From: JAEUMD01 sp036768475
GTDB lineage: Bacteria; Pseudomonadota; Alphaproteobacteria; Rhizobiales; Hyphomicrobiaceae
Direction: 5' to 3'
DNA: 64,000 nucleotides
NCBI GenBank assembly: GCA_036768475.1
Contig: DAIPMW010000003.1
Span: forward strand, 124,001 to 188,000
Below the pieces are notes generated by a model. The model saw only the letters and a program-made list of their open reading frames with translations, searched no databases and was not told where the DNA came from. The position numbers and the translations under genes are program-made. Position 1 is the first letter of the stretch, and every line of letters starts with the position of its first letter. Below are positions 9,064-18,312 of this stretch, one piece after another.

Positions 9064-9453
9064 ATGGCCACGGTAGTCCTCGTCATCCACCTCATGATCG
9101 CCGCCGCGCTGGTCGGTGTCGTGTTGATGCAGAAATCAGAAGGCGGAGCGCTCGGCATGGGTTCTGGCGGCGGCGCCGGCGGCGGTTTTCTCACCGGCCG
9201 CGGAACCGCCAACCTGCTGACCCGGACGACGGCGGCGCTTGCGCTTGCGTTCTTCATCACTTCAGTGATGCTGACGTTGATGGCAAATCAGCGCACGAGT
9301 GGCCCTTCGGTGCTCGATTCGGGGCGCCCCGCAAGCGGCACGAGCGCACCCGCCCCGGCAGGTGACAAGCCGGCTGAAAAGCCAGCGGAGGGTCGTGGCG
9401 GCATTCTCGACAAGCTGCAGGGCGGTGGCCCGCAGGTGCCGCGCTCCAATTGA
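9064..9453 (+). CDS. secG: Protein translocase subunit SecG
   Basis: SecG is the small auxiliary subunit of the SecYEG channel. The 129-residue protein has two membrane helices (about residues 2-20 and 53-73). Between them lies the signature loop VLMQKSEGGALGMGSGGG, followed by a Gly-rich stretch and a Pro/Ala tail. I start at ATG 9064; the frame continues 24 codons upstream but those residues are not SecG-like. The gene precedes pyrG, the usual alphaproteobacterial neighbour. Confidence 0.95.
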   Translation: MATVVLVIHLMIAAALVGVVLMQKSEGGALGMGSGGGAGGGFLTGRGTANLLTRTTAALALAFFITSVMLTLMANQRTSGPSVLDSGRPASGTSAPAPAGDKPAEKPAEGRGGILDKLQGGGPQVPRSN

Positions 9454-9701
9454 TCGTTCACAGGTTTGCCGGGCGGCGCCTGCGCCGTTGCGGCCAACCG
9501 GTCCCTCCGCACGAGGCCGCCAGGGCAGCAGGTTCGACGCTGGCCGGCGTCTCGTGCTTCGTTTTTCATCGCGGGGCCGGCGCAGTTTGCCGGTTGGTTC
9601 GGCAGGTTCGCGCGGCAACCCGAGTGCGAGCCTGAGCCTGACGGTGGAACAAGCGAAATTGCCTCTTCGAATCTGAGGCGGTGTATGTATTCTGCAAGCC
9701 C

Positions 9702-11330
9702 ATGCAACGGTACATCTTCATCACCGGCGGCGTGGTTTCCTCCCTCGGCAAGGGCCTCGCATCGGCCGCACTCGGCGCGCTCCTCCAGGCACGCGGGTAT
9801 TCCGTCAGTCTCCGTAAGCTCGACCCCTACCTGAACGTCGATCCCGGAACGATGAGCCCCTATCAGCACGGCGAGGTGTTCGTCACCGACGACGGCGCGG
9901 AAACCGATCTCGATCTAGGCCATTACGAGCGCTTCACCGGCGTTCCGGCCAAGCAGTCGGACAACATCACCACCGGCCGCATTTATCAGACGATCATCAC
10001 CAAAGAGCGCCGCGGCGACTATCTGGGCGGCACGGTGCAGGTGATCCCGCACGTGACGGACGCCATCAAGCAGTTCGTGCTGGAAGGCAATGAAGGCGTG
10101 GACTTCGTGCTGGTGGAGATCGGCGGCACGGTGGGCGACATCGAGGCGCTTCCGTTCTTCGAGGCAATCCGCCAACTTGGCAACGAACTGCCGCGCGGGG
10201 CTTGCGTCTACATTCACTTGACGCTGCTGCCGTGGATTCCCTCTGCCGGCGAATTGAAGACCAAGCCCACGCAGCACTCGGTGAAGGAACTGCGTTCCAT
10301 CGGCATCCAGCCCGACATTCTGATGTGCCGTGCCGACCGCGAGATGCCCAAGGCGGAGCGCAAGAAGATCGCGCTGTTCTGCAACGTGCGCGAGGAAGCC
10401 GTCATTCAGGCACTCGACGTCAAGTCGATCTATGACGTGCCGCTCGCCTATCATGCCGAAGGGCTCGACCAGCAGGTGCTGGAAGCATTTGGCATCACTG
10501 GTGCGCCGCAGCCGGACCTGAAGCGCTGGATGCAGATCTCGGAAACCATCGCCAATCCGGAGGGCGAGGTGACGATCGCCATCGTCGGCAAGTACACCGG
10601 CCTCAAGGATGCCTACAAATCGCTGATCGAGGCGCTGGTGCACGGCGGCATCGCCAACCGGGTGCGCGTCAATCTGGAATGGATCGAGGCGGAGGTCTTC
10701 GAGCACGAGGACCCGGCGCCATATCTGGAAGGCGTCGACGGCATTCTCGTTCCCGGCGGCTTCGGCGAGCGCGGCGCGGAAGGCAAGATCCTTGCGGCGA
10801 AGTTTGCGCGCGAGCGGCGCGTGCCCTACTTCGGCATCTGTTTCGGTATGCAGATGGCGTGTATCGAAGCGGCCCGTAATCTGGCGGGCGTCGCCAAGGC
10901 ATCCTCCACCGAGTTCGGCGCGGCTGAGGAACCTATTGTCGGCCTGATGACGGAGTGGATGCGCGGCAACGAGCTCGAGCAGCGCAGATCGGGCGGGGAC
11001 CTCGGTGGCACGATGCGGCTCGGCGCCTATAACGCGAAGCTCAGCCCCGGCAGCCGCATCGCGCAGATTTATGGCGCGGAGAAGATTTCAGAGCGTCACC
11101 GCCACCGCTACGAGGTCAACATGCGCTACCGTGAGCGGCTGGAAGCGGCGGGCCTCCGGTTTGCGGGCACATCGCCCGACGGTCTCTTGCCCGAAACGGT
11201 GGAATATCCCGACCATCCCTGGTTCATCGGCGTGCAGTATCACCCCGAGCTGAAGTCACGCCCCTTCGATCCGCATCCACTTTTTAGGAGTTTCATCGCA
11301 GCGGCGGTGGAGCAGAGCAGGTTGGTGTGA
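9702..11330 (+). CDS. pyrG: CTP synthase
   Basis: PyrG aminates UTP to CTP using glutamine. The 542-residue protein begins MQRYIFITGGVVSSLGKG, the canonical synthase-domain P-loop. It contains the amidotransferase domain from about residue 290, with the GICFGMQ nucleophile elbow and the final VQYHPE motif of the catalytic triad. I chose ATG 9702 rather than the start seven codons upstream because it matches the conserved family N-terminus. Confidence 0.98.
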   Translation: MQRYIFITGGVVSSLGKGLASAALGALLQARGYSVSLRKLDPYLNVDPGTMSPYQHGEVFVTDDGAETDLDLGHYERFTGVPAKQSDNITTGRIYQTIITKERRGDYLGGTVQVIPHVTDAIKQFVLEGNEGVDFVLVEIGGTVGDIEALPFFEAIRQLGNELPRGACVYIHLTLLPWIPSAGELKTKPTQHSVKELRSIGIQPDILMCRADREMPKAERKKIALFCNVREEAVIQALDVKSIYDVPLAYHAEGLDQQVLEAFGITGAPQPDLKRWMQISETIANPEGEVTIAIVGKYTGLKDAYKSLIEALVHGGIANRVRVNLEWIEAEVFEHEDPAPYLEGVDGILVPGGFGERGAEGKILAAKFARERRVPYFGICFGMQMACIEAARNLAGVAKASSTEFGAAEEPIVGLMTEWMRGNELEQRRSGGDLGGTMRLGAYNAKLSPGSRIAQIYGAEKISERHRHRYEVNMRYRERLEAAGLRFAGTSPDGLLPETVEYPDHPWFIGVQYHPELKSRPFDPHPLFRSFIAAAVEQSRLV

Positions 11331-11658
11331 GGGCTTGTCCCGAGGACCCAGCGTGCGGCGGCAGTGACGCTGCATGTTGGAGTGCGCGCCGTATCGGCTT
11401 GCGTTAGGCGCGAAGGCTTTCCCTGGTTGATGTCGGGATCCTCGGCCTAAGCTGAGGGTGATGCCAATGTTATGGGGCGGGGCTCTCAACTGTCAGCCTT
11501 GGCCTCAATTCTTTTTCGCCAGCCTCAAGTCGCCGAGGGTGACGCCCGTGGTGTTGTCGTGGTTGGCAACGGTGTCCACGCCCGTGTCGGGTCGCCCGCC
11601 ACGCGGGAATGACGGCGGTTGTTCTGGCCCTGACCAAACTGATGCCTGGATCGTCGTC
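11331..11658. other. Intergenic region between convergent pyrG and PRC-barrel gene
   Basis: About 330 bp at the meeting point of two convergent genes. I see no supported ORF, no strong hairpin followed by T or A runs, and no repeat copy. Confidence 0.45.
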
Positions 11659-12003
11659 TTATGCGTTATGCGCTATCCGCTTTGCTCCGGCACCGTCGTC
11701 TTCGATGAGCTCGGCGATCGCCGATACGCCATGTTCGTCGTCGAACACATCGGCGCCATAGGGGAGGAGATAGCCCTCATTCTTCTCGTCGTAGTCGAGA
11801 TCCGCCCAGGCGACGGGATAGAAGTTGTCCACGGCGGTCAGTGCGCCGGCGCGGCCGATGATGGCGAACATGATGCGGTCGCTCGTTTTGTCGAGGACGA
11901 CATCCGCCACCCGCCCAAATGGCTCTCCGGATGCGAGGAGGACGTTGGCGCCAATGACGCGGGAGGCACGGATTGCCTTGGTGTGGCCTGAGCGTGTCGG
12001 CAT
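11659..12003 (-). CDS. PRC-barrel domain protein
   Basis: A 114-residue protein dominated by a PRC-barrel-like fold: the N-terminal region RASRVIGANVLLASGEPFGRV is the typical PRC opening, followed by VADVVLDKTSDRIMFAIIG and a VAWADLDYDEKNEGY segment. PRC-barrel proteins include RimM, photosynthetic reaction-centre H subunits and many small stress-linked proteins of unknown role. No signal peptide is seen. The C-terminus is acidic. The gene stands alone with a family A repeat about 80 bp upstream. Confidence 0.8.
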   Translation of the reverse strand: MPTRSGHTKAIRASRVIGANVLLASGEPFGRVADVVLDKTSDRIMFAIIGRAGALTAVDNFYPVAWADLDYDEKNEGYLLPYGADVFDDEHGVSAIAELIEDDGAGAKRIAHNA

Positions 12004-12085
12004 GGTCGTTACTCCGATCGCGTTGATTATGTCGTCTCGTTCTTCGTCTGCTCCTTTAACGATGTCGCCGCCAATGCGTTCCGGT

Positions 12086-12155
12086 TAGAGCATGTTGAGC
12101 TGAAGTGTGCAGCGGTTCAGCGTGAAAAACATGCTCGAAACAAGGTGCTGGATCG
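12086..12155. repeat. Family A repeat, left half plus linker
   Basis: TAGAGCATGTTGAGCTGAAG through AAACATGCTC, then AAACAAGGTGCTGGATCG. It matches the first two thirds of the copy at 4939-5044. The second (GATCGCGTTCATG) hairpin is cut off after GGATCG. It lies in the gap between the DUF1194 gene and the PRC-barrel gene. Confidence 0.8.
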
Positions 12156-12238
12156 AAGGGGATGGATGTGCCGGCGGCTTGGCAGCGCCGACCAGCCAAG
12201 TGTGCCGGATGGCGGCGAGAAGATCTGCACTTCAGCGC

Positions 12239-13060
12239 TCACCTCGCCGCTGCATGGCGTTCGCGATCAGCGCCGGGCCATGCGATCTCCTGAATGAACT
12301 TGCGGCGGATGGCGCGGGCGAAGTCGTCGTAGCCTTGCGCGGTGATGACGAAGGCGCCCTGGCCACCCATCACATAGCTCTCGTACCAGCGAGTTAGCGT
12401 GCGTGCGTCGTCCTTCGACGGTAATGGGAATTCCTGCTGTGTGGAGCCCGGCGCGCGGTTCCAGCGCTCGATTTCGCGTTCATGGCCATCCTCCAGAATG
12501 GGTAGGCCATTGATAATGACGCCGTCGGTGACGAGGCGGTCACGCTGCTGGCGCACGTAATCGATCGAAGTGCAATTGTCGGGACCATCGCCGGAGACGT
12601 CGATGACGACACGGTCGGCGTGCACGGGCACAGGGTTCAAAGTGACGTCGCTCAGGTATTTCAACATACGGCCGAGACACGTGTACTCGCCGGAGGATGA
12701 GGGCAGTGAGCGCAGCATCTTGGCGACGGCGGCCGCATCCGATGCCGAGCCGATCCATGTCCAAGGCAGCAGCACCTTGGCGCGATCGGCCCAGCCGATC
12801 AGCGTGAAAAGGATCGTCTTGCGCGGACCCGACGTGATGACACGGACGACACTGGCGTCCTCAAGCGCCTGCGCGATGCCCTCCATCTGCAGGCGGTAAC
12901 GGTTCTCGTCAACGGATTGGGAAATATCGACCGCCATCACGAGTGCCGTATCGACCGCATCTTCCGCACGTGCAGGTCCTGCCGCAGTACCGATCAGCAT
13001 GAGCGCGGCAAAGAAGCAGGCTGCCACCCTTGGATCACCAAACACGTATTGTGTGCGCAT
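12239..13060 (-). CDS. DUF1194 protein, exported VWA-domain protein
   Basis: A 273-residue protein with a signal peptide (hydrophobic residues about 11-27, cleavage near ARA-ED). A von Willebrand factor A-like domain follows, beginning LVMAVDISQSVDENRYRLQ; DISQS is a MIDAS-type metal-binding motif. The remainder (VVIDVSGDGPDNC, YESYVMGGQGAFV) matches the alphaproteobacterial DUF1194 family, whose function is unknown. Location is predicted periplasmic. It is a single gene on the minus strand, ending in low-complexity Arg/Ala. Confidence 0.85.
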   Translation of the reverse strand: MRTQYVFGDPRVAACFFAALMLIGTAAGPARAEDAVDTALVMAVDISQSVDENRYRLQMEGIAQALEDASVVRVITSGPRKTILFTLIGWADRAKVLLPWTWIGSASDAAAVAKMLRSLPSSSGEYTCLGRMLKYLSDVTLNPVPVHADRVVIDVSGDGPDNCTSIDYVRQQRDRLVTDGVIINGLPILEDGHEREIERWNRAPGSTQQEFPLPSKDDARTLTRWYESYVMGGQGAFVITAQGYDDFARAIRRKFIQEIAWPGADRERHAAAR

Positions 13061-13178
13061 CGGTTGCCCTGTCGGGTCGGTTCATTTCGATCGCCACTCT
13101 GGCTGCATCACGCGAGGCTATCGCCCGGCGCCGGGCTGCGCAATCACGTGTGCAGAGGAGGTATGTTGCGGCCGACGC

Positions 13179-13209
13179 AAAACGGGCACGCCCTTTGGGG
13201 ACGTGCCCG
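13179..13209 (-). terminator. Rho-independent terminator of the M15 peptidase gene
   Basis: Read on the minus strand, CGGGCACG pairs with CGTGCCCG around an 11-base loop and is followed by TTTTG. It begins about 25 bp after the stop of the minus-strand M15 peptidase gene. Confidence 0.75.
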
Positions 13210-13234
13210 CGTGCGTTCGCTTCGCTGAAGACGA

Positions 13235-13774
13235 TCAGTTGGCGCTGGCGTAGCGATTGGTCGTGCGGCGCGATGTGGCGGCGTGCTTCTTGGCGCTACG
13301 CGAGGCCGCTGCGTATTTCTTCGATCCGCGCGCACGCGAGGAGGCATAGTGCTTCCTCGAAGTAGAGCGCTTCGCATAGCGGCCCGAGCCCTGACATTTG
13401 TGGAAACGGATCCGCGGGCCGGTGTCGATGTGGATGTGATGCATGCCGCAGCTGTAGCTGCCGACGCCGCCATTGTGGTTGGCCTTCAGCCATGCCAGCA
13501 CCTGGCTGTACTTGCCGCGCGGCGGGTTGAAGTCAACCGCACGGCACGAGGCGTGGTAGCTCGGACGGCCCGAGCCGGCGATGCGGGCGCCCCGGCGATG
13601 CGTAGAGATGACCTGCACCGGTCCGAACTTGGCGCGAATCTGATTGAGCTTGGCGGCAAGCGATGACGGTATGCAGCCAGCCTCGGCGCTGCCGGTGGGC
13701 AAGGCGACCGAGGTCAGTAGTGCAAGCATTGCGAGTGCGCACACGCGCAACATGACATGCGTTCTCGAGATCAT
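13235..13774 (-). CDS. Exported peptidase M15-like (YcbK/DUF882 family) protein
   Basis: A 179-residue protein with an N-terminal signal segment (residues about 8-32) and a small zinc-peptidase-like core. His74 and Asp81 (SYHASCRAVDFN) and His115 (HIHID) form the metal-ligand pattern of the M15/YcbK fold. Such proteins are thought to act on peptidoglycan peptides. The C-terminal 45 residues are a basic Ser/Arg/Lys/Ala tail that could contact the wall or DNA-like polyanions. I start at the ATG of 13774, which has AGGGGAG about 8 nt upstream; two other in-frame ATGs exist. Confidence 0.8.
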   Translation of the reverse strand: MISRTHVMLRVCALAMLALLTSVALPTGSAEAGCIPSSLAAKLNQIRAKFGPVQVISTHRRGARIAGSGRPSYHASCRAVDFNPPRGKYSQVLAWLKANHNGGVGSYSCGMHHIHIDTGPRIRFHKCQGSGRYAKRSTSRKHYASSRARGSKKYAAASRSAKKHAATSRRTTNRYASAN

Positions 13775-14059
13775 GATCAGTGCTCCCCTATTCTGGGTTC
13801 CCATCTGGCTCCGTTCAGCGGAGCCAAGGGCGGTTAGGAGGAGCGATGGGGCCGACGCAAGGCGCGCGGCCGTAAGTGCGTCGATTTGTCATAAAAAACA
13901 ATGCATTACTGAAACATCGCGTAACATTGTGTGAGGAATGGCGGGGTTTTGTGATGAAAACGTCGCCGGCAGGCAGGGATGAGCGCCGGCGCCGGTCTTT
14001 CTGTTGAATGCGGATACGGGTGGCTCGCGGGGTAATGTGCGGCGCGCTATAAGCGTGCC

Positions 14060-14932
14060 ATGACAACACTCACACCCTTGAAGCCCAATCCGCGCGTCGC
14101 GGCGGGTAACGTCACTTTTGCCAACGATCAGCCGATTGCGGTGCTGGCCGGTCCCTGCCAGATGGAAAGCCGCCAGCATGCGCTGGAGATGGCTTCAGCG
14201 CTGAAAGAGATCGCCGCGCGACTGGGTTTTGGCCTCGTCTACAAGACGAGCTTCGACAAGGCCAACCGCACGTCGCTCTCCGGCCAGCGGGGGATCGGGT
14301 TCGACAAGGCGCTGCCGGTGTTCGCCGAAATCCGCGAGTCGCTGGGCCTGCCGGTCGTCACCGACGTGCACGAGGTGGGGCAATGCGCGCGGATTGCGGA
14401 GGTGGTCGACATCCTGCAGATCCCCGCCTTCCTGTGTCGGCAGACGGATCTTCTTGTCGCGGCAGCGCAGACCGGCCGCGTGGTGAAAGTGAAGAAAGGG
14501 CAGTTCCTCGCCCCGTGGGATATGAAGAACGTGGTCGCAAAAGTGGTGGCTTCGGGCAATGCCAACGTCATGGTGACCGAGCGTGGCGTTTCGTTCGGCT
14601 ACAACACGCTGGTGGTCGACATGCGCGCGCTTGCGATCATGGCGGGGCTTGGCGCGCCGGTTATTTTTGATGCCACGCATTCGGTGCAGCAGCCGGGCGG
14701 ACAGGGGACGAGTTCGGGCGGCGACAGGACGTTCGTGCCGGTGCTGGCGCGTGCCGCGGTGGCAGTGGGTGTAGCGGGGCTGTTCATTGAGACGCACCAG
14801 GATCCTGACCGTGCTCCCTCCGACGGCCCCAACATGGTGCCTCTTGGTCAATTCGAGGGGCTGATGCGCGAGTTGATGGAGATCGACCGTGTTGTGAAGG
14901 CGCAGGCAGAAGCCGCCCTCCGGATGGCATGA
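14060..14932 (+). CDS. kdsA: 2-dehydro-3-deoxyphosphooctonate aldolase (KDO-8-P synthase)
   Basis: KdsA condenses PEP with arabinose 5-phosphate, giving the KDO precursor of the lipopolysaccharide core. The 290-residue protein shows VLAGPCQMES, YKTSFDKANRTS, QIPAFLCRQTDLL, KKGQFLAPWDM and DATHSVQQPGG, all conserved blocks of the DAHP/KDO8P synthase barrel. The Gram-negative envelope this implies agrees with the porin and Sox genes. It is a single gene, about 285 bp after the divergent M15 peptidase gene. Confidence 0.97.
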   Translation: MTTLTPLKPNPRVAAGNVTFANDQPIAVLAGPCQMESRQHALEMASALKEIAARLGFGLVYKTSFDKANRTSLSGQRGIGFDKALPVFAEIRESLGLPVVTDVHEVGQCARIAEVVDILQIPAFLCRQTDLLVAAAQTGRVVKVKKGQFLAPWDMKNVVAKVVASGNANVMVTERGVSFGYNTLVVDMRALAIMAGLGAPVIFDATHSVQQPGGQGTSSGGDRTFVPVLARAAVAVGVAGLFIETHQDPDRAPSDGPNMVPLGQFEGLMRELMEIDRVVKAQAEAALRMA

Positions 14933-14981
14933 CTGCGATCGATAGAGGGCATGCGTTAGAGCAGGTGCCCGGTGCCGGACC

Positions 14982-15740
14982 TCAGAAGCCCGCGGTCCAG
15001 CGGGTCACGGCGAAATAGGTCGCATTCGAAACACGCACGCCGAGTTTGACGAGCAGTTCCATGTGCCACGGGAAGGCGATCTCGTAGCGGCGCTTGTGCA
15101 GGCCGGTCATGATCTTGTCGATTGCAGTATCGAGCGGCATCAGTCCCGGCATCGGAATTTCGAGATCGTCGGTCAGTGGGGTCTCGACGTAACCTGGATT
15201 GATGATCGTTACGGTGATGCCCTTCTCCTCAAGGTCGAAGCGCAGACATTCCGCCAGAGATCTCACCGCCGCCTTGGTTGGAGCGTAATGGGCAGCGCGT
15301 GGAAAGCCGCGAAAGCCGGCTAGCGATCCCATCAATGCGATATGGCCGCTGCCGCGCTCCACCATCAATGGTACGATTGGCGCCAAGGCATTGCCGATGC
15401 CGATGACATTGGTTTCAAATGCATTGCGGAATAGTCCCGCGTCGAAACGGGCGGCATTCTTGAACGTGCCGATGCCAGCGTTCAGCACGATCAGATCGGG
15501 CACGCCCAAATCGGCCACGATTTTGCTGGCGATATCGGTGGCTTTCCCGTGGTCGCGCACATCGAAGGGGAATGCGGCAAGGTTGGCGTTGGTGGCGCAA
15601 AGCTTTTCGAGCGTGTCGGCAGACCGCGCCGAGACGGCAACTTTGCAGCCATCAGCGGCAAGCCGCAGTGCCAATGCGCGGCCAAGGCCAGAAGAGGCGC
15701 CCGTCACCCAGGCGGTCGACCAAGTGGTGCGGTCGGTCAT
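14982..15740 (-). CDS. Short-chain dehydrogenase/reductase, substrate unknown
   Basis: A 252-residue classical SDR. The Rossmann nucleotide motif is TGASSGLG (about residues 14-21), the structural motif LNAGIG, the catalytic Ser in MGSLAG and the active-site YAPTK (YxxxK). The C-terminal FPWHMELLVKLGV stretch resembles SDRs that act on lipid or hydrophobic substrates, but the substrate cannot be named. It is convergent with kdsA, 49 bp away. Confidence 0.88.
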   Translation of the reverse strand: MTDRTTWSTAWVTGASSGLGRALALRLAADGCKVAVSARSADTLEKLCATNANLAAFPFDVRDHGKATDIASKIVADLGVPDLIVLNAGIGTFKNAARFDAGLFRNAFETNVIGIGNALAPIVPLMVERGSGHIALMGSLAGFRGFPRAAHYAPTKAAVRSLAECLRFDLEEKGITVTIINPGYVETPLTDDLEIPMPGLMPLDTAIDKIMTGLHKRRYEIAFPWHMELLVKLGVRVSNATYFAVTRWTAGF

Positions 15741-16081
15741 GGCGAACCTTCGATGGATGTTCTTGTTTTTGGAAGGTAGCCGGCTCGCTTTGGCGGCTGG
15801 CCAGGCGGCGTGGCTACGCTGAGCTCATGCCGGGGGCAAGGCGAGTCCTTGGCCGTGATACTTGCAGGCCGTCCGACATCGCCCTGTTTGCGGCTTAAAT
15901 GCCCATTTTACAGGCGTCAGCGGACATGAGCACGGCGCCCTGCACTGCGCAAGCGGCATATCGTCCCGGGTTTGGCGTGTGCAATGCCAAGGGACCGTAG
16001 ACGGGGGGGACCCCAACCGTTAATTGTGCCGCCAAAGTCGGTTGGCGCCCGGGGCGCCGCGCATAAAAGGGACGAGCAGGT
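15741..16081. other. Divergent promoter region between SDR gene and tkt
   Basis: About 340 bp between outward-read genes. The tkt side carries a run of G (GGGGGGG near 16000) and the ribosome-binding region AAAGGGACGAGCAGG just before ATG 16082. No supported ORF or repeat copy was seen. Confidence 0.45.
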
Positions 16082-18085
16082 ATGAGCGAGGGTTCGAAGG
16101 CGGCCGTAGCGCACAAGGACATGGCGAACGCCATCCGGGCATTGGCTATGGATGCCGTGCAGGCGGCAAATTCCGGTCATCCGGGCATGCCGATGGGTAT
16201 GGCGGATGTCGCCACGGTTCTCTTCACCCGGCATCTGCGCTTCGACGCTGGTGCGCCCGGGTGGGCCAATCGCGATCGGTTCGTGCTGTCGGCCGGCCAC
16301 GGCTCGATGCTGCTTTATGCGCTCCTTTATCTCACCGGCTATCCGGGCATGACGGTCGACGAGCTCAAACGCTTCCGCCAGCTTGGCTCCAAGACGGCAG
16401 GGCATCCCGAGTACGGTCATGCCCCGGGCATCGAGACGACGACCGGACCGCTCGGGCAAGGCATCGCCAATGCGGTGGGCATGGCGATCGCCGAGCGGGT
16501 CAAGGCGGCGCGGCTCGGCCCGGATCTCGTTGATTACCGAACCTATGTCATCGCCGGTGACGGCTGCCTCATGGAGGGCATCAGCCAGGAAGCGATCTCG
16601 CTTGCCGGCCACCTCAGGCTCGGCAAGCTCATTGTGCTGTTCGACGACAACGGCATCAGCATCGACGGCGCGACGTCGCTTGCGGAGAGCGACGATCAAC
16701 TGCAGCGTTTTGCGGCGAGCGGTTGGAACACGATGCGCATCGATGGGCACGACACCGACGCGATTGCGGCGGCCTTGGAAAAAGCCAAGGCGGATGCCTC
16801 CAGGCCGTGGCTCATCGCCTGCAGGACCGTCATCGGCAAAGGCGCGCCTAATCGCCAGGGCACGGCGAAAACGCATGGCGAGCCACTCGGCGCCGACGAG
16901 ATCGCTGCGACCCGCGCCAATATCGGCTGGGATGCGCCGCCCTTCGAAATTCCAGCACCGATCCTTTCGGCATGGCGGACGGCGGGTGCACGCGGAGCCG
17001 CCGAGCATGCGGCCTGGAAGGCGAAGCTCGATGCGACGGGGGATGCTGCCAAGGCAGCGCTGGCGCTGCCTGCTGCGGCGCATCGCGCGCAGCATATCAA
17101 GACCGCAGTGGCCGAGGCCAAGGCAGCATTCGCGGCAGACAGTGCGAAGCGAGCGACGCGTGTGTGGTCGCAAATGAGTCTGGAGCACCTGGTTCCGGCA
17201 TGTCCGGAGCTGATCGGCGGCTCGGCGGATCTCACTGGATCGAACCTCACTAAAACCAAAGCGCAAAAGCCCATCACGCCCGACGACTTCTCCGGCAGTT
17301 ACATCCATTACGGCGTGCGCGAGCACGGCATGGCCGCCGCGATGAACGGTATTGCGCTGTCGGGCGGACTCATTCCATACGGCGGCACATTCTTGGTCTT
17401 CACCGACTATTGCCGCCCTTCGATCCGCCTTGCGGCGTTGATGAAACAGCGGGTCATCTATGTCATGACGCACGATTCCATCGGCCTGGGCGAGGACGGG
17501 CCGACGCACCAGCCGATTGAGCATCTTGCGGCCCTGCGCGCTATCCCGAATCTGCAGGTTCTGCGGCCGGCCGATCAGATCGAGACAATCGAGTGCTGGG
17601 AACTGGCGCTCGAAGCGGCCGATCGGCCGACGGTGCTGGCTTTGACGCGTCAGGCGGTTCCGTTCCTGCGAACCGCCGCGGAGATCGAGAACCGGTCAGC
17701 GCGCGGCGGCTATGTGCTCGCGGAGACGGACGGCGCACGCGACGTCACGTTGATTGCGACCGGCTCGGAGGTAGGACTGGCCGTCGAGGCAGCCGGTCTG
17801 CTCGCCCAGGAGGGCTTGAAAGCCGCAGTGGTTTCTATGCCTGGCGTCGAGTTGTTCCTGGCGCAGGACAAGAGCTATCGGGACGGTGTGTTGGGAAATG
17901 CGCCTCGGGTTGCGATCGAGGCCGGAGTGGAAATGGGCTGGCGGCGCGTGTTGCGTCCGGAGGATGCGTTCGTTGGCCTGAATGATTTCGGCGCATCAGC
18001 GCCCGCCGGTGCGCTGTTTGAGTGTTTCGGGCTGACGGCAAAGCGCGCCGCAGAGGTGGCAAGGGGGCTCGCCACGCGCCGCTGA
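16082..18085 (+). CDS. tkt: Transketolase
   Basis: Transketolase moves two-carbon ketol units in the pentose phosphate pathway using thiamine diphosphate. The 667-residue protein shows NSGHPGMPMG near the N-terminus, the TPP motif GDGCLMEGISQEA, and YGVREHGMAAAMNGIAL with THDSIGLGEDGPTHQP in the Pyr domain. Length and motifs fit TktA-type enzymes. It is followed by pgk; the gapA gene often found between tkt and pgk in alphaproteobacteria is absent here. Confidence 0.97.
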   Translation: MSEGSKAAVAHKDMANAIRALAMDAVQAANSGHPGMPMGMADVATVLFTRHLRFDAGAPGWANRDRFVLSAGHGSMLLYALLYLTGYPGMTVDELKRFRQLGSKTAGHPEYGHAPGIETTTGPLGQGIANAVGMAIAERVKAARLGPDLVDYRTYVIAGDGCLMEGISQEAISLAGHLRLGKLIVLFDDNGISIDGATSLAESDDQLQRFAASGWNTMRIDGHDTDAIAAALEKAKADASRPWLIACRTVIGKGAPNRQGTAKTHGEPLGADEIAATRANIGWDAPPFEIPAPILSAWRTAGARGAAEHAAWKAKLDATGDAAKAALALPAAAHRAQHIKTAVAEAKAAFAADSAKRATRVWSQMSLEHLVPACPELIGGSADLTGSNLTKTKAQKPITPDDFSGSYIHYGVREHGMAAAMNGIALSGGLIPYGGTFLVFTDYCRPSIRLAALMKQRVIYVMTHDSIGLGEDGPTHQPIEHLAALRAIPNLQVLRPADQIETIECWELALEAADRPTVLALTRQAVPFLRTAAEIENRSARGGYVLAETDGARDVTLIATGSEVGLAVEAAGLLAQEGLKAAVVSMPGVELFLAQDKSYRDGVLGNAPRVAIEAGVEMGWRRVLRPEDAFVGLNDFGASAPAGALFECFGLTAKRAAEVARGLATRR

Positions 18086-18312
18086 CGGCGACGGCGTGCT
18101 TGCCCGGGTGCTGCTGAAGGTAAGCGTGATGCACGGGAGGGCTCGCCAAGGGTCGCGCCGTGCGCGCCCGGGTCTTGCTATCGGCGTGATGCGTATTTAT
18201 TGCCGCCGCGCCGGCTCCATGAGGATTGCTGGCGGGGCGGTTTGAAACGGTTGAAAGGCGGCCGCCGCCGAGGCGGTGCTGCAAGGCAGAGATGCCACGG
18301 GAGTGCAAGCAG

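Noticed and set aside
14957..14985. A possible family B head (TTAGAGCAGGTGCCCGG) after kdsA
   Set aside because: Only the first ten or so bases match; the rest is unrelated, so it is not listed as a copy.
15917..17524. A 535-codon ORF on the minus strand opposite tkt
   Set aside because: It is a shadow of transketolase codons, rich in Arg, with no recognisable motif.
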